From: Pediococcus sp.
Lineage (GTDB): Bacteria; Bacillota; Bacilli; Lactobacillales; Lactobacillaceae
NCBI GenBank assembly: GCA_022712335.1
Contig: JALAGR010000130.1
Span: 1-8,341 of the forward strand
DNA length: 8,341 nucleotides
Direction of reading: 5' to 3'
Shown: positions 1 to 5,295 of the stretch, in pieces
How positions within the stretch are numbered: the stretch's first letter is position 1
Layout of the letters: the number at the start of each line of letters is the position of its first letter
Notes under the pieces: model-generated
Seen by the model: the letters and a program-made list of their open reading frames with translations, nothing else
What the model was told of the DNA's origin: nothing
Database searches by the model: none
Position numbers and translations under genes: made by a program

Positions 1-1017
1 ATTTAGAGCAGCATTTTTAAAAATTAATTTTTGAAGCCTTAAAATCAAGGTTTTTACTACAATGTTTTCGGATGTAGTTTCATTTTGGATCAAAGAATTA
101 AATTGGTTCCAATGTTTGATTAGTTCTGAAGTTGAATTGAAGTTCAATTTACTAAAAATGTTGATTGCAACATCAAGAGAACGAGCGACGTTTTCATCTG
201 TAATTTTTTCAGGCATCAGCTGTGTGAACTGATGAAGACTGATTTCATTATTGATAACGCCGATATTTCTTGAAAAAGCACCATTCGAGTCGGCATTCCA
301 AGAATAAAGGTCATGTTGCCAAATTCCGTTTGAAGCACTATCAACCGTTATTTGTGGAAAAGGATGTTCACCAACTAGCGCAAAAATCGACAGAGGCGGT
401 ACTAATTCAATAACTGGAATCTGAATTTGATAATGATCGTCAGGAAGACCAGGGCTATCAAATAAAACAGCCTGGACGCGTTGATGAGGATCAGCAATGT
501 CGGTACAAGCTAGAGCAGCCAGTGACGCACCACGGGAAAATCCAACGCAGTAAGTGGTTCTGGAATCACTATTTAAGGCATGAAGCAGATACTGCTTAGC
601 TTGTGTTTTGAGTTTTATTATAGAAGAAAATGAAAAGTGGAGGTCATCTTTCCAACTTAGTAGTGTTCCGTTGGGTCCACGGAAGGCGAGTACTTTAGTT
701 GTTTTAGAAAGAATGAAGGTGATGGCTAAAAAATGATCAGGACCGTGGGTGATATCACATAGCTCAACGTTTTGATAACGATTGCTAAGAGTGATTTGTT
801 CTAACATTTGACGGTCAGCAGGTAGAATCATGTAAGATTCGTTGTCGACAAATTCAATTAACTTCGAGCATGCTTCAATCAGAGGGGTTGAAGTTTGAGT
901 TAGTACGATTTCGAATGGTAGTCCGACTAAACGACTGAATAAAGCCAAATCCAATTCAATGGGTTGGTTCTCGATTTCGCGCTGATACTCAGCTAAAAAG
1001 TTAATTAATTTTGTCAT
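1..1017 (-). CDS. Mbeg1-like (DUF2974) alpha/beta-hydrolase, 3' end outside the window
   Basis: An open frame of 339 codons runs from an ATG at 1017 to the window edge without a stop, so the C-terminus is missing. I translated it by hand. It matches the Mbeg1-like/DUF2974 family of lipase-like hydrolases. The N-terminal part ends its first block with SRLVGLPFE (about residues 28-36). A FRGPNGTLLSWKDDL block follows (about 112-126), then the nucleophile elbow GFSRG at 159-163 with Ser161. The strand LFDSPGL (185-191) corresponds to the family's DGPGF block, and QHDLYSW (234-240) offers His235 as the likely catalytic histidine. No signal peptide is visible, so it is probably cytoplasmic. The substrate is unknown; esterase or lipase activity is inferred from the fold only. 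The ATG fits the family's usual N-terminus, but the best ribosome site (AAGGAA, plus-strand 1031-1036) lies 13 bases away, longer than ideal. The gene diverges from mupG. Confidence 0.85.
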   Translation of the reverse strand, partial: MTKLINFLAEYQREIENQPIELDLALFSRLVGLPFEIVLTQTSTPLIEACSKLIEFVDNESYMILPADRQMLEQITLSNRYQNVELCDITHGPDHFLAITFILSKTTKVLAFRGPNGTLLSWKDDLHFSFSSIIKLKTQAKQYLLHALNSDSRTTYCVGFSRGASLAALACTDIADPHQRVQAVLFDSPGLPDDHYQIQIPVIELVPPLSIFALVGEHPFPQITVDSASNGIWQHDLYSWNADSNGAFSRNIGVINNEISLHQFTQLMPEKITDENVARSLDVAINIFSKLNFNSTSELIKHWNQFNSLIQNETTSENIVVKTLILRLQKLIFKNAALN

Positions 1018-1056
1018 CTTGTACTTCACTTTCCTTAATATGATGTTATGAAAAAG

Positions 1057-1084
1057 AGTATCACGGTGCCGGTTCTTCCGTCAA
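1057..1084 (-). promoter_or_regulatory. Candidate promoter of the Mbeg1-like gene
   Basis: Read on the minus strand, TTGACG (plus 1079-1084) and GATACT (plus 1057-1062) are separated by 16 bases and match the sigma-A -35 and -10 boxes at five of six positions each. The implied transcript would start about 30 to 35 bases before the ATG at 1017. This is pattern matching only; no expression evidence exists here. Confidence 0.5.
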
Positions 1085-1115
1085 ACGGCGCTTAGAAGTA
1101 AAAATAAGAACAGTG

Positions 1116-1144
1116 CTGAATTTTCATGAAATAGGTGGTATACT
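1116..1144 (+). promoter_or_regulatory. Extended -10 promoter of mupG
   Basis: TATACT at 1139-1144 is preceded by TGG (1136-1138), giving an extended -10. The -35 region is weak, with CTGAAT at 1116-1121 and a 17-base spacer. Transcription would start near 1151, placing a cre site over the start point and a GntR-type operator just inside the leader. A weak -35 with an extended -10 suits a regulated promoter. Confidence 0.6.
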
Positions 1145-1157
1145 GAAAACGGATACA
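1144..1157 (+). promoter_or_regulatory. cre site (CcpA operator) at mupG
   Basis: TGAAAACGGATACA agrees with the catabolite-responsive element pattern TGWAANCGNTNWCA at every defined position except position 10 (A for T). It begins at the last base of the -10 box and covers the predicted start of transcription, the classic position for repression by CcpA in preferred sugars. The assignment is inferred from consensus and position. Confidence 0.6.
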
Positions 1158-1159
1158 TT

Positions 1160-1175
1160 ATTGGTGTATACCAAT
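1160..1175 (+). promoter_or_regulatory. NagR/MupR-like GntR-family operator at mupG
   Basis: ATTGGTGTATACCAAT is a near-perfect palindrome in which 14 of 16 bases are symmetric. It resembles the dre-type operators (ATTGGT-N4-ACCAAT) bound by NagR/YvoA regulators of the GntR/HutC family, which respond to amino-sugar phosphates. It lies about 10 to 25 bases downstream of the predicted start of transcription and six bases before the ribosome site, so a bound repressor would block elongation. No such regulator is encoded in the window. The exact regulator is inferred. Confidence 0.6.
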
Positions 1176-1181
1176 AAAAAG

Positions 1182-1187
1182 AGGAGG
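1182..1187 (+). promoter_or_regulatory. Ribosome binding site deciding the mupG start
   Basis: AGGAGG ends eight bases before the ATG at 1196 but only five before the in-frame TTG at 1193. The ATG is therefore the better start. Confidence 0.75.
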
Positions 1188-1195
1188 AAGTTTTG

Positions 1196-2284
1196 ATGGG
1201 AAGACTAGGAATTTCAATTTATCCAGATCAGATGGGGGTTGAAGAGACTAAAGCATATATCAAATTAGCAAGTGAATATGGATTTAAACGAATTTTTACA
1301 TCGCTTTTGCAGATTAAGGGTGATCAAGCTAAAGTGGTAAGTCAATTTAAAGATCTGATTGAATATGGAAAATCATTAGGAATGGACACCATGGTTGATA
1401 TTAACCCGAGTCTATTTGAACAACTTGGTGTTTCTTATGACAACCTCAAATTTTTCCATGATATTGGGGCTTGGGCAATCCGACTCGATGAAGGATTTAC
1501 GGGAATGGAAGAAGCCCGCATGACACACAATCCGTATGACTTAAAAATTGAGGTCAACATGAGTCGTGGTACACACTATATTGACCAAATTATGGATTAC
1601 TCGCCAAATAGTGCCAATCTAATCGGTTCACACAATTTCTATCCTCAACGCTACACTGGATTAGGCTTGGATTATTTTAAACAAACATCTGAACAATATC
1701 GACATCATAATTTGAATACAGCAGCATTTGTTAATGCTCCTTCTGGAAATATTGGTCCATGGCCATTGCAAGAAGGAATGGTTTCGTTAGAAGAACATCG
1801 CGGACAAACGTTGTTTACACAAATTATGCATTTAAAGATGTTGGGTTTGATTGATGATATTTTAATTTCCAATGCAGGAGTGTCAGAAGCAGACTTAAAA
1901 GCTGCTTCTGAAGCCTTCAAAATGAGTATGCCAACTTTCCATGTGGTTCCCGCAGAATCAATGACTAATTTGGAACGTAAAATCATTTTCGATAGTCAGC
2001 ATTCATATCGTGGAGATCACTCTGACTATGTTCTCCGTAGTACGATGACAAGAGTTTGGAATCGCGATGAAGATGTTCCAGCAAATAATACAGTTCCAAT
2101 CCAAAAGGGCGATGTATTACTGATGAACAATGAGTATGCCCAATACAAAGCTGAGACTCAAATTGCATTACAAGACCTAGAAAATAACGGACGGGTCAAC
2201 GTTGTGGGGCATGTTGCAGAATCGGATTTAATGATTTTGGATAGCTTACAACCTTGGAGCGATTTTAAAATGATCGAAAAATAA
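1196..2284 (+). CDS. mupG: MupG/DUF871-family 6-phospho-N-acetylmuramidase
   Basis: The 362-residue protein matches the DUF871 family, whose characterised member MupG of Staphylococcus aureus is an exo-6-phospho-N-acetylmuramidase. That enzyme splits cytoplasmic MurNAc-6-phosphate-GlcNAc taken up by a PTS during peptidoglycan recycling. Residues about 4-240 form the TIM-barrel part, starting GISIYPDQ and carrying GSHNFYPQRYTG from residue 144. From about residue 243 comes the small cyclophilin-like C-terminal domain, with QKGDVLLMNNEYAQYKAE and a closing strand NVVGHV. Length is typical and the gene looks intact. The start is the ATG at 1196 rather than the TTG at 1193, because of ribosome-site spacing. 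There is no signal peptide, consistent with the cytoplasm. It is monocistronic, with its own promoter, cre site, operator and terminator. The family is confident. The precise substrate is inferred, since no murQ or MurNAc-type PTS lies beside it and not all DUF871 proteins have been tested. Confidence 0.85.
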   Translation: MGRLGISIYPDQMGVEETKAYIKLASEYGFKRIFTSLLQIKGDQAKVVSQFKDLIEYGKSLGMDTMVDINPSLFEQLGVSYDNLKFFHDIGAWAIRLDEGFTGMEEARMTHNPYDLKIEVNMSRGTHYIDQIMDYSPNSANLIGSHNFYPQRYTGLGLDYFKQTSEQYRHHNLNTAAFVNAPSGNIGPWPLQEGMVSLEEHRGQTLFTQIMHLKMLGLIDDILISNAGVSEADLKAASEAFKMSMPTFHVVPAESMTNLERKIIFDSQHSYRGDHSDYVLRSTMTRVWNRDEDVPANNTVPIQKGDVLLMNNEYAQYKAETQIALQDLENNGRVNVVGHVAESDLMILDSLQPWSDFKMIEK

Positions 2285-2294
2285 ATATGAATTT

Positions 2295-2369
2295 AAAAAG
2301 CTATGGATATCAAGCTGAAGTAAAATACCTAATTTAAGGGGATTACCAGCTGATAACCATAGCTTTTTT
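2295..2369 (+). terminator. Rho-independent terminator after mupG, long stem with a large loop
   Basis: Twelve bases, AAAAAGCTATGG (2295-2306), pair perfectly with CCATAGCTTTTT (2357-2368). The stem continues inward through TATCAAGCTG and CAGCTGATA with one bulged A, and a run of T ends it (2364-2369). The loop of about 29 bases (2318-2346) is unusually large for a terminator. The A-rich left arm could let it work in both directions. Confidence 0.75.
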
Positions 2370-2414
2370 ATGTGCAATAAAAAACAAATTCCAAATTAGT
2401 GTCTTTTGGTTTTA

Positions 2415-2430
2415 ATTTGTAGGTACAAAT
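2415..2430 (+). promoter_or_regulatory. Palindromic operator upstream of the PTS EIIC gene
   Basis: ATTTGTAGGTACAAAT has two perfect 7-base arms around a GG centre. TTGTA-N2-TACAA resembles operators of GntR/HutC-family sugar regulators such as TreR (TTGTATATACAA). It overlaps the only plausible -35 region of the EIIC gene and differs from the mupG operator, which suggests a different local regulator. No regulator gene lies in the window, so the binding protein is unknown. Confidence 0.5.
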
Positions 2431-2443
2431 GTTAATATATATT
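2417..2443 (+). promoter_or_regulatory. Weak candidate promoter of the PTS EIIC gene
   Basis: TATATT (2438-2443) matches the -10 box at five of six positions. The -35 TTGTAG (2417-2422) matches only at three and the spacer is 15 bases. It is embedded between the palindrome and the cre site, which is the main reason to favour it. Confidence 0.35.
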
Positions 2444-2445
2444 TG

Positions 2446-2459
2446 TGAAAGCGATTCCA
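2446..2459 (+). promoter_or_regulatory. cre site (CcpA operator) at the PTS EIIC gene
   Basis: TGAAAGCGATTCCA fits the cre pattern TGWAANCGNTNWCA except at position 12 (C for A/T). It lies just after the candidate -10, as expected for catabolite repression. AAAGCG (2448-2453) is also repeated inverted as CGCTTT (2461-2466), so the site sits in a short hairpin-forming sequence. Confidence 0.6.
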
Positions 2460-2542
2460 ACGCTTTGGGTCGGTATTTTCAATGTTATATCAATTATTTA
2501 CTAGATTGGATTGTAGTTGAGATTGCTGATCAATATAATTTT

Positions 2543-2549
2543 AGGGAGG
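2543..2549 (+). promoter_or_regulatory. Ribosome binding site deciding the EIIC start
   Basis: AGGGAGG ends nine bases before the ATG at 2559. The frame is open further upstream to a TTG at 2517, but that start would place the ribosome site inside the gene. Confidence 0.8.
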
Positions 2550-2558
2550 TTTTTGTTT

Positions 2559-3866
2559 ATGGGTGACAACAATAAGTCTAATGCATTTGCTGACAAGTTA
2601 ATGCCAATTGCAGGGAAAGTTGCTGCTTCTCGTCACTTGGTTGCTTTGCGTGATGGTTTTGCATTAGTTATGCCACTAATTATTATTGGGTCTGTCTTCA
2701 TGATTATCAGTCAGTTCCCAATTCCAGCCTATTTGAACTTCATGACAAGCATGTTTGGTGCAGATTGGCAAAATACGGTTGGTTGGGCAACCAATGCTAC
2801 ATTTAGTATTATCGGTATGGTAGCTGTAATCGGTATTTCATACGAATTAGCTAAATCATACGATGGCATCGACGCTTTATCTGCAAGTATGGTTTCATTA
2901 GCATCATTTATGCTAACAATTCCATTGAATATTGATAAAGCTGGTGCAGTTTGGGTACCACTAACTCAATTGGGTTCAATGGGACTCTTCGAAGCTCTTT
3001 TGATTGGATTATTCGTAACAGATGCCTTTGTTTGGATGATTCATAAAGACTGGCAATTCAAAATGCCAGATACTGTGCCACCTGCTGTAGGACACGCATT
3101 TTCATCATTGATTCCAGGTTTTGTTATTATTTTAGGAATGTGGTTACTTCGTTTGGGAATCAGTTTCACAAGTTTTGAAACAATTCCTAACGTTATTACA
3201 GTGATTGTTGCACAACCATTGAATGCGGTTGGTGGATCAATCTTCGGTGCTTTAGTTGCTGAATTCTTTGTTGTATTCCTTTGGTTATTTGGTATTCATG
3301 GTTCCAACATTGTTGGTGGTATCATGGCTCCCGTTTGGCTAGGTAAGATGGCTGAAAATGCTGACGCTGCAAAAGCACACAAAGAAGTTCCTAATATTGT
3401 TACACAACAATTTATTGATAACTTCATTCATTTCGGTGGTGCCGGTGAAACATTGTCACTTGCTTTAATGTTAATGTTCTTAGCTAAATCAGAAAACTTA
3501 TCAGCAATTGGTAAGTTGACTGGTGTTCCAGGATTGTTCAATATTAATGAACCAATTATCTTTGGTGTGCCAATGGTATTGAACCCAGTTATGGCAATCC
3601 CATTTGTAATCGTGCCATTGATTTCAGTTATTACAACTTACTACGCAATGAAATTTGGTTTAGTTGCTAAACCACTTGGTGTGGCGGTTCCTTGGACAAC
3701 TCCACCTTTGATTTCAGGTTATCTTGCAACTGGTAAGATTTCAGGTGCTGTTATTCAATTAGTTAACCTTGGAATTGGTGGTTTAATCTACTACCCATTC
3801 TTCAAGATTGCTGACCGTGAAGCTCTTAAACAAGAAGCTGAACTACGTGCTGGAATGGCCAAATAA
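2559..3866 (+). CDS. PTS lactose/cellobiose-family permease, EIIC component
   Basis: The 435-residue integral membrane protein is the sugar-translocating EIIC subunit of a lactose/cellobiose-family phosphotransferase system (CelB/ChbC type). It has about ten hydrophobic segments. The family hallmarks GIHGSNIVGG (residues 245-254, His247) and FNINEPIIFG (327-336, Glu331) correspond to the substrate-binding histidine and glutamate of Bacillus cereus ChbC. Length is normal. The protein is EIIC only, so it must borrow EIIA and EIIB encoded elsewhere; none is present in the window. The gene is monocistronic, bounded by the mupG terminator upstream and its own hairpin downstream, with an operator and cre site in front. 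The substrate cannot be read from sequence: cellobiose, chitobiose, another beta-glucoside or, given mupG next door, a peptidoglycan disaccharide are options. The family is certain; the substrate is open. Confidence 0.93.
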   Translation: MGDNNKSNAFADKLMPIAGKVAASRHLVALRDGFALVMPLIIIGSVFMIISQFPIPAYLNFMTSMFGADWQNTVGWATNATFSIIGMVAVIGISYELAKSYDGIDALSASMVSLASFMLTIPLNIDKAGAVWVPLTQLGSMGLFEALLIGLFVTDAFVWMIHKDWQFKMPDTVPPAVGHAFSSLIPGFVIILGMWLLRLGISFTSFETIPNVITVIVAQPLNAVGGSIFGALVAEFFVVFLWLFGIHGSNIVGGIMAPVWLGKMAENADAAKAHKEVPNIVTQQFIDNFIHFGGAGETLSLALMLMFLAKSENLSAIGKLTGVPGLFNINEPIIFGVPMVLNPVMAIPFVIVPLISVITTYYAMKFGLVAKPLGVAVPWTTPPLISGYLATGKISGAVIQLVNLGIGGLIYYPFFKIADREALKQEAELRAGMAK

Positions 3867-3879
3867 TTACATGTTTAAG

Positions 3880-3921
3880 AAAATGTGGCCAAGTAGGAAC
3901 TAACTCCTTGTCCACATTTTT
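3880..3921 (+). terminator. Rho-independent terminator after the EIIC gene
   Basis: AAAATGTGG (3880-3888) pairs perfectly with CCACATTTT (3912-3920). A second short stem AGGA/TCCT lies inside around the loop ACTAAC, and the T-run extends to 3921. The A-rich left flank may allow use in both directions. Confidence 0.75.
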
Positions 3922-3946
3922 GATTTAATTGATGTTTTGCTATGCT
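3920..3946 (+). promoter_or_regulatory. Extended -10 promoter of the small membrane protein gene
   Basis: TGCTATGCT (3938-3946) is an extended -10 with box TATGCT. TTGATT (3920-3925) could serve as a -35 with a short 15-base spacer and overlaps the end of the preceding terminator. Transcription would begin near 3953. The ATG at 3942 lies inside the -10 box and so cannot be the start codon. Confidence 0.5.
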
Positions 3947-3962
3947 AGAGAGAGCAAAAGAC

Positions 3963-3967
3963 GGAGG
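3963..3967 (+). promoter_or_regulatory. Ribosome binding site deciding the membrane-protein start
   Basis: GGAGG ends seven bases before the ATG at 3975 and four before the adjacent ATG at 3972. Spacing favours 3975. Confidence 0.7.
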
Positions 3968-3974
3968 ATTTATG

Positions 3975-4433
3975 ATGAGTAAGAGAAAGAAAAAGATGAC
4001 ATCAGCAGAAAAGGCCATGAAGGCACGCGAAGTGATCGCGGATTCGAGGAGACCAACGTTAATGGTAAAAGATTTACCAGGTTGGCTACAAGGAATCGCT
4101 TTGAACCGCTTCAAGTGGATTCAATGGATTGCGTTTATTCCATTGGTGTTAGCAGTTCTAGCAACACCGATGTTGCAAAATCAGGTTCCTTCTGCTTTAA
4201 GCAGTTCAGCAGGAATGGTGAATAAAAATATTTTATTTATCGTTCCGTTCGGTTGTTTAATTGCTGCATATGGATGTTGGATTTCAATCAAAACTCGTCG
4301 TCGTGCTGATCGTGTTAGTGATGATATAAAACGCTTCGCCGTGATGGAAATAGAGACATTTATTGGAAACGTCTTGGTGATTGCGATTTGCATTATTGCC
4401 ACGCTTTGGCAAATCTTTGTGGCATTTCATTAA
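3975..4433 (+). CDS. Unrecognised small three-helix membrane protein with a basic N-terminus
   Basis: I do not recognise this 152-residue protein. It opens with a very basic stretch (MSKRKKKM) and a charged segment to about residue 33, followed by three hydrophobic segments at about 48-67, 85-105 and 129-151. The loop between the second and third carries KTRRRADR (106-113). By the positive-inside rule the N-terminus and this loop should be cytoplasmic and the C-terminus outside. There is no cysteine pair, metal motif or enzymatic signature. It has its own promoter and lies between two terminators, so neighbours say little about its job. The reading frame is convincing because of its strong ribosome site, hydrophobic pattern and clean terminator. 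The start could be 3972 instead of 3975. Confidence 0.8.
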   Translation: MSKRKKKMTSAEKAMKAREVIADSRRPTLMVKDLPGWLQGIALNRFKWIQWIAFIPLVLAVLATPMLQNQVPSALSSSAGMVNKNILFIVPFGCLIAAYGCWISIKTRRRADRVSDDIKRFAVMEIETFIGNVLVIAICIIATLWQIFVAFH

Positions 4434-4439
4434 AAATAG

Positions 4440-4481
4440 CTGTGGTAAAAAGATGCTGAATCTTTTTATCGCAGTTTTTTT
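4440..4481 (+). terminator. Rho-independent terminator after the small membrane protein gene
   Basis: A 15-base-pair stem (4440-4454 with 4460-4474, two G-U pairs) encloses the five-base loop GCTGA and is followed by seven T (4475-4481). It is a textbook terminator beginning seven bases after the stop codon. Confidence 0.9.
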
Positions 4482-4492
4482 GTCAGATTTAA

Positions 4493-4520
4493 TAGAGATA
4501 AACTTAAAAGTGTTTATAAT
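4493..4520 (+). promoter_or_regulatory. Promoter of the frameshifted oxidoreductase gene
   Basis: A perfect TATAAT lies at 4515-4520, with TAGAGA (4493-4498, four of six matches) as -35 and a 16-base spacer. The start of transcription would be near 4527. Confidence 0.6.
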
Positions 4521-4531
4521 TGCTTCTTTTT

Positions 4532-4545
4532 TGAAAGCGATTAGA
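4532..4545 (+). promoter_or_regulatory. Imperfect cre-like site before the oxidoreductase
   Basis: TGAAAGCGATTAGA shares the first twelve positions of the cre pattern but ends GA instead of CA. It lies just downstream of the predicted transcription start, the same relative place as the two better cre sites in the window. It may be a weak CcpA site or chance. Confidence 0.3.
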
Positions 4546-4567
4546 ATTGGTGCTGGAGGTAATTATT

Positions 4568-5202
4568 ATGACAAAAAAAGTATTGATTTTAGGTGCAAAT
4601 GGAAGAATCGCTCGATTAGCTGAGAAAGAATTTTTAACACAGACAGATGATGAATTGAAGCTCTTTTTGAGGAATCCAGAACGGCTTCAGTTACAACAAC
4701 CCCAGCGCGAATCCGTAATAGATGGGGATGCAACTGTGATCAATTAAAGGCAGCAATGAAAGATGTTGATGCGGTCTACGCTAACTTAGCGGGTGATAAT
4801 ATCCGTGAACAAGCCGAAGCCGTTGTTAAAGCTATGCAGGCAAGTGGAGTACAAAGACTAGTTTGGATTTCGACATTAGGAATTTACGATGAAGTCCCTG
4901 GTAAATTTGGGGAATGGAATAATAACACTTTAGGAAGTTATTTAACCAATTATCGGTCAGCAGCTGATGTGATTGAGGCTAGCATGTTAAACTATACGGT
5001 TGTTCGTCCTGCTTGGTTGACGGATAAGGATGAGATTGATTTTGAAGTTACACAAAAACAGGAGCCTTTCAAAGGGACTGAAGTTTCACGGAAGACGATT
5101 GCACATGTCGTGGTGGAATTGATTCAAAACAATACAGAAATTCGGCATTCGATTGGGGTAAACAAACCTAATACAGATGGAGAGAAGCCTAGTTGGTATT
5201 AA
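4568..5202 (+). pseudogene. NAD(P)-binding SDR/NmrA-like oxidoreductase, interrupted by a frameshift
   Basis: The ATG at 4568, seven bases after GGAGGT (4555-4560), opens a Rossmann fold with KKVLILGANGRIARLA; the nucleotide-binding glycines are Gly9 and Gly12. The frame continues to VIDGDAT (about codon 56), then shifts and stops at 4745-4747. The rest of the same protein resumes in another frame from GAT at 4738 as DQLKAAMKDVDAVYANLAG. It continues through RLVWISTLGIYDEV and NYTVVRPAWLTD to the stop at 5200-5202. Joined, the two parts give about 211 residues, normal for NAD(P)H-binding atypical SDRs (NmrA-like, PF13460 type). Nothing in the second frame upstream of the junction looks like protein. 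The simplest cause is an extra TG in ACTGTGATC, since ACTGATCAA would restore DATDQLKAAM. The second part has an ATG at 4756 but no ribosome site. The active protein is probably lost, unless the shift is a sequencing error. The substrate is unknown. Confidence 0.8.
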
Positions 5203-5295
5203 GTAAGTCGTTCAACTGCGTTTTTATTAACAAAAGTAGTTCAGGCTGTTAATTTGGCAAATTGGTTTTACTATCCACGGGCACTATTTTTCCTG

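Noticed and set aside
1705..2168. Two minus-strand open frames of 93 and 61 codons inside mupG
   Set aside because: They are antisense shadows of a well-supported gene, have no ribosome site and give sequences without any family pattern.
2534..2539. Perfect TATAAT just before the EIIC ribosome site
   Set aside because: Transcription would start at about 2546, inside the ribosome site, leaving almost no leader; it is likely an AT-rich coincidence.
2517..2558. Longer EIIC start at a TTG, adding 14 residues
   Set aside because: The added segment spans the AGGGAGG ribosome site used by the ATG at 2559 and has none of its own.
3942..3971. Ten-residue N-terminal extension of the small membrane protein
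   Set aside because: The ATG at 3942 lies in the promoter -10 box and the ribosome site falls after it.
4381..4623. 80-codon plus-strand open frame across the terminator and the oxidoreductase promoter
   Set aside because: It runs through the 3' end of one gene, a strong terminator, a promoter and the start of the next gene in the wrong frame.
4733..4747. Programmed ribosomal frameshift in the oxidoreductase
   Set aside because: No slippery heptamer, stimulatory stem or internal ribosome site is visible at the junction; a simple indel explains it better.
4756..5202. The second part of the oxidoreductase as an independent 148-residue gene
   Set aside because: It has no ribosome site, lacks the nucleotide-binding half, and coding similarity continues upstream of its ATG to 4738, so it is the 3' part of a frameshifted gene.
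5251..5263. AATTTGGCAAATT palindrome upstream of pepV, considered as a CodY or other operator
   Set aside because: It fits the CodY box poorly, is short and AT-rich, and lies about 33 bases before the -10 with no second copy.
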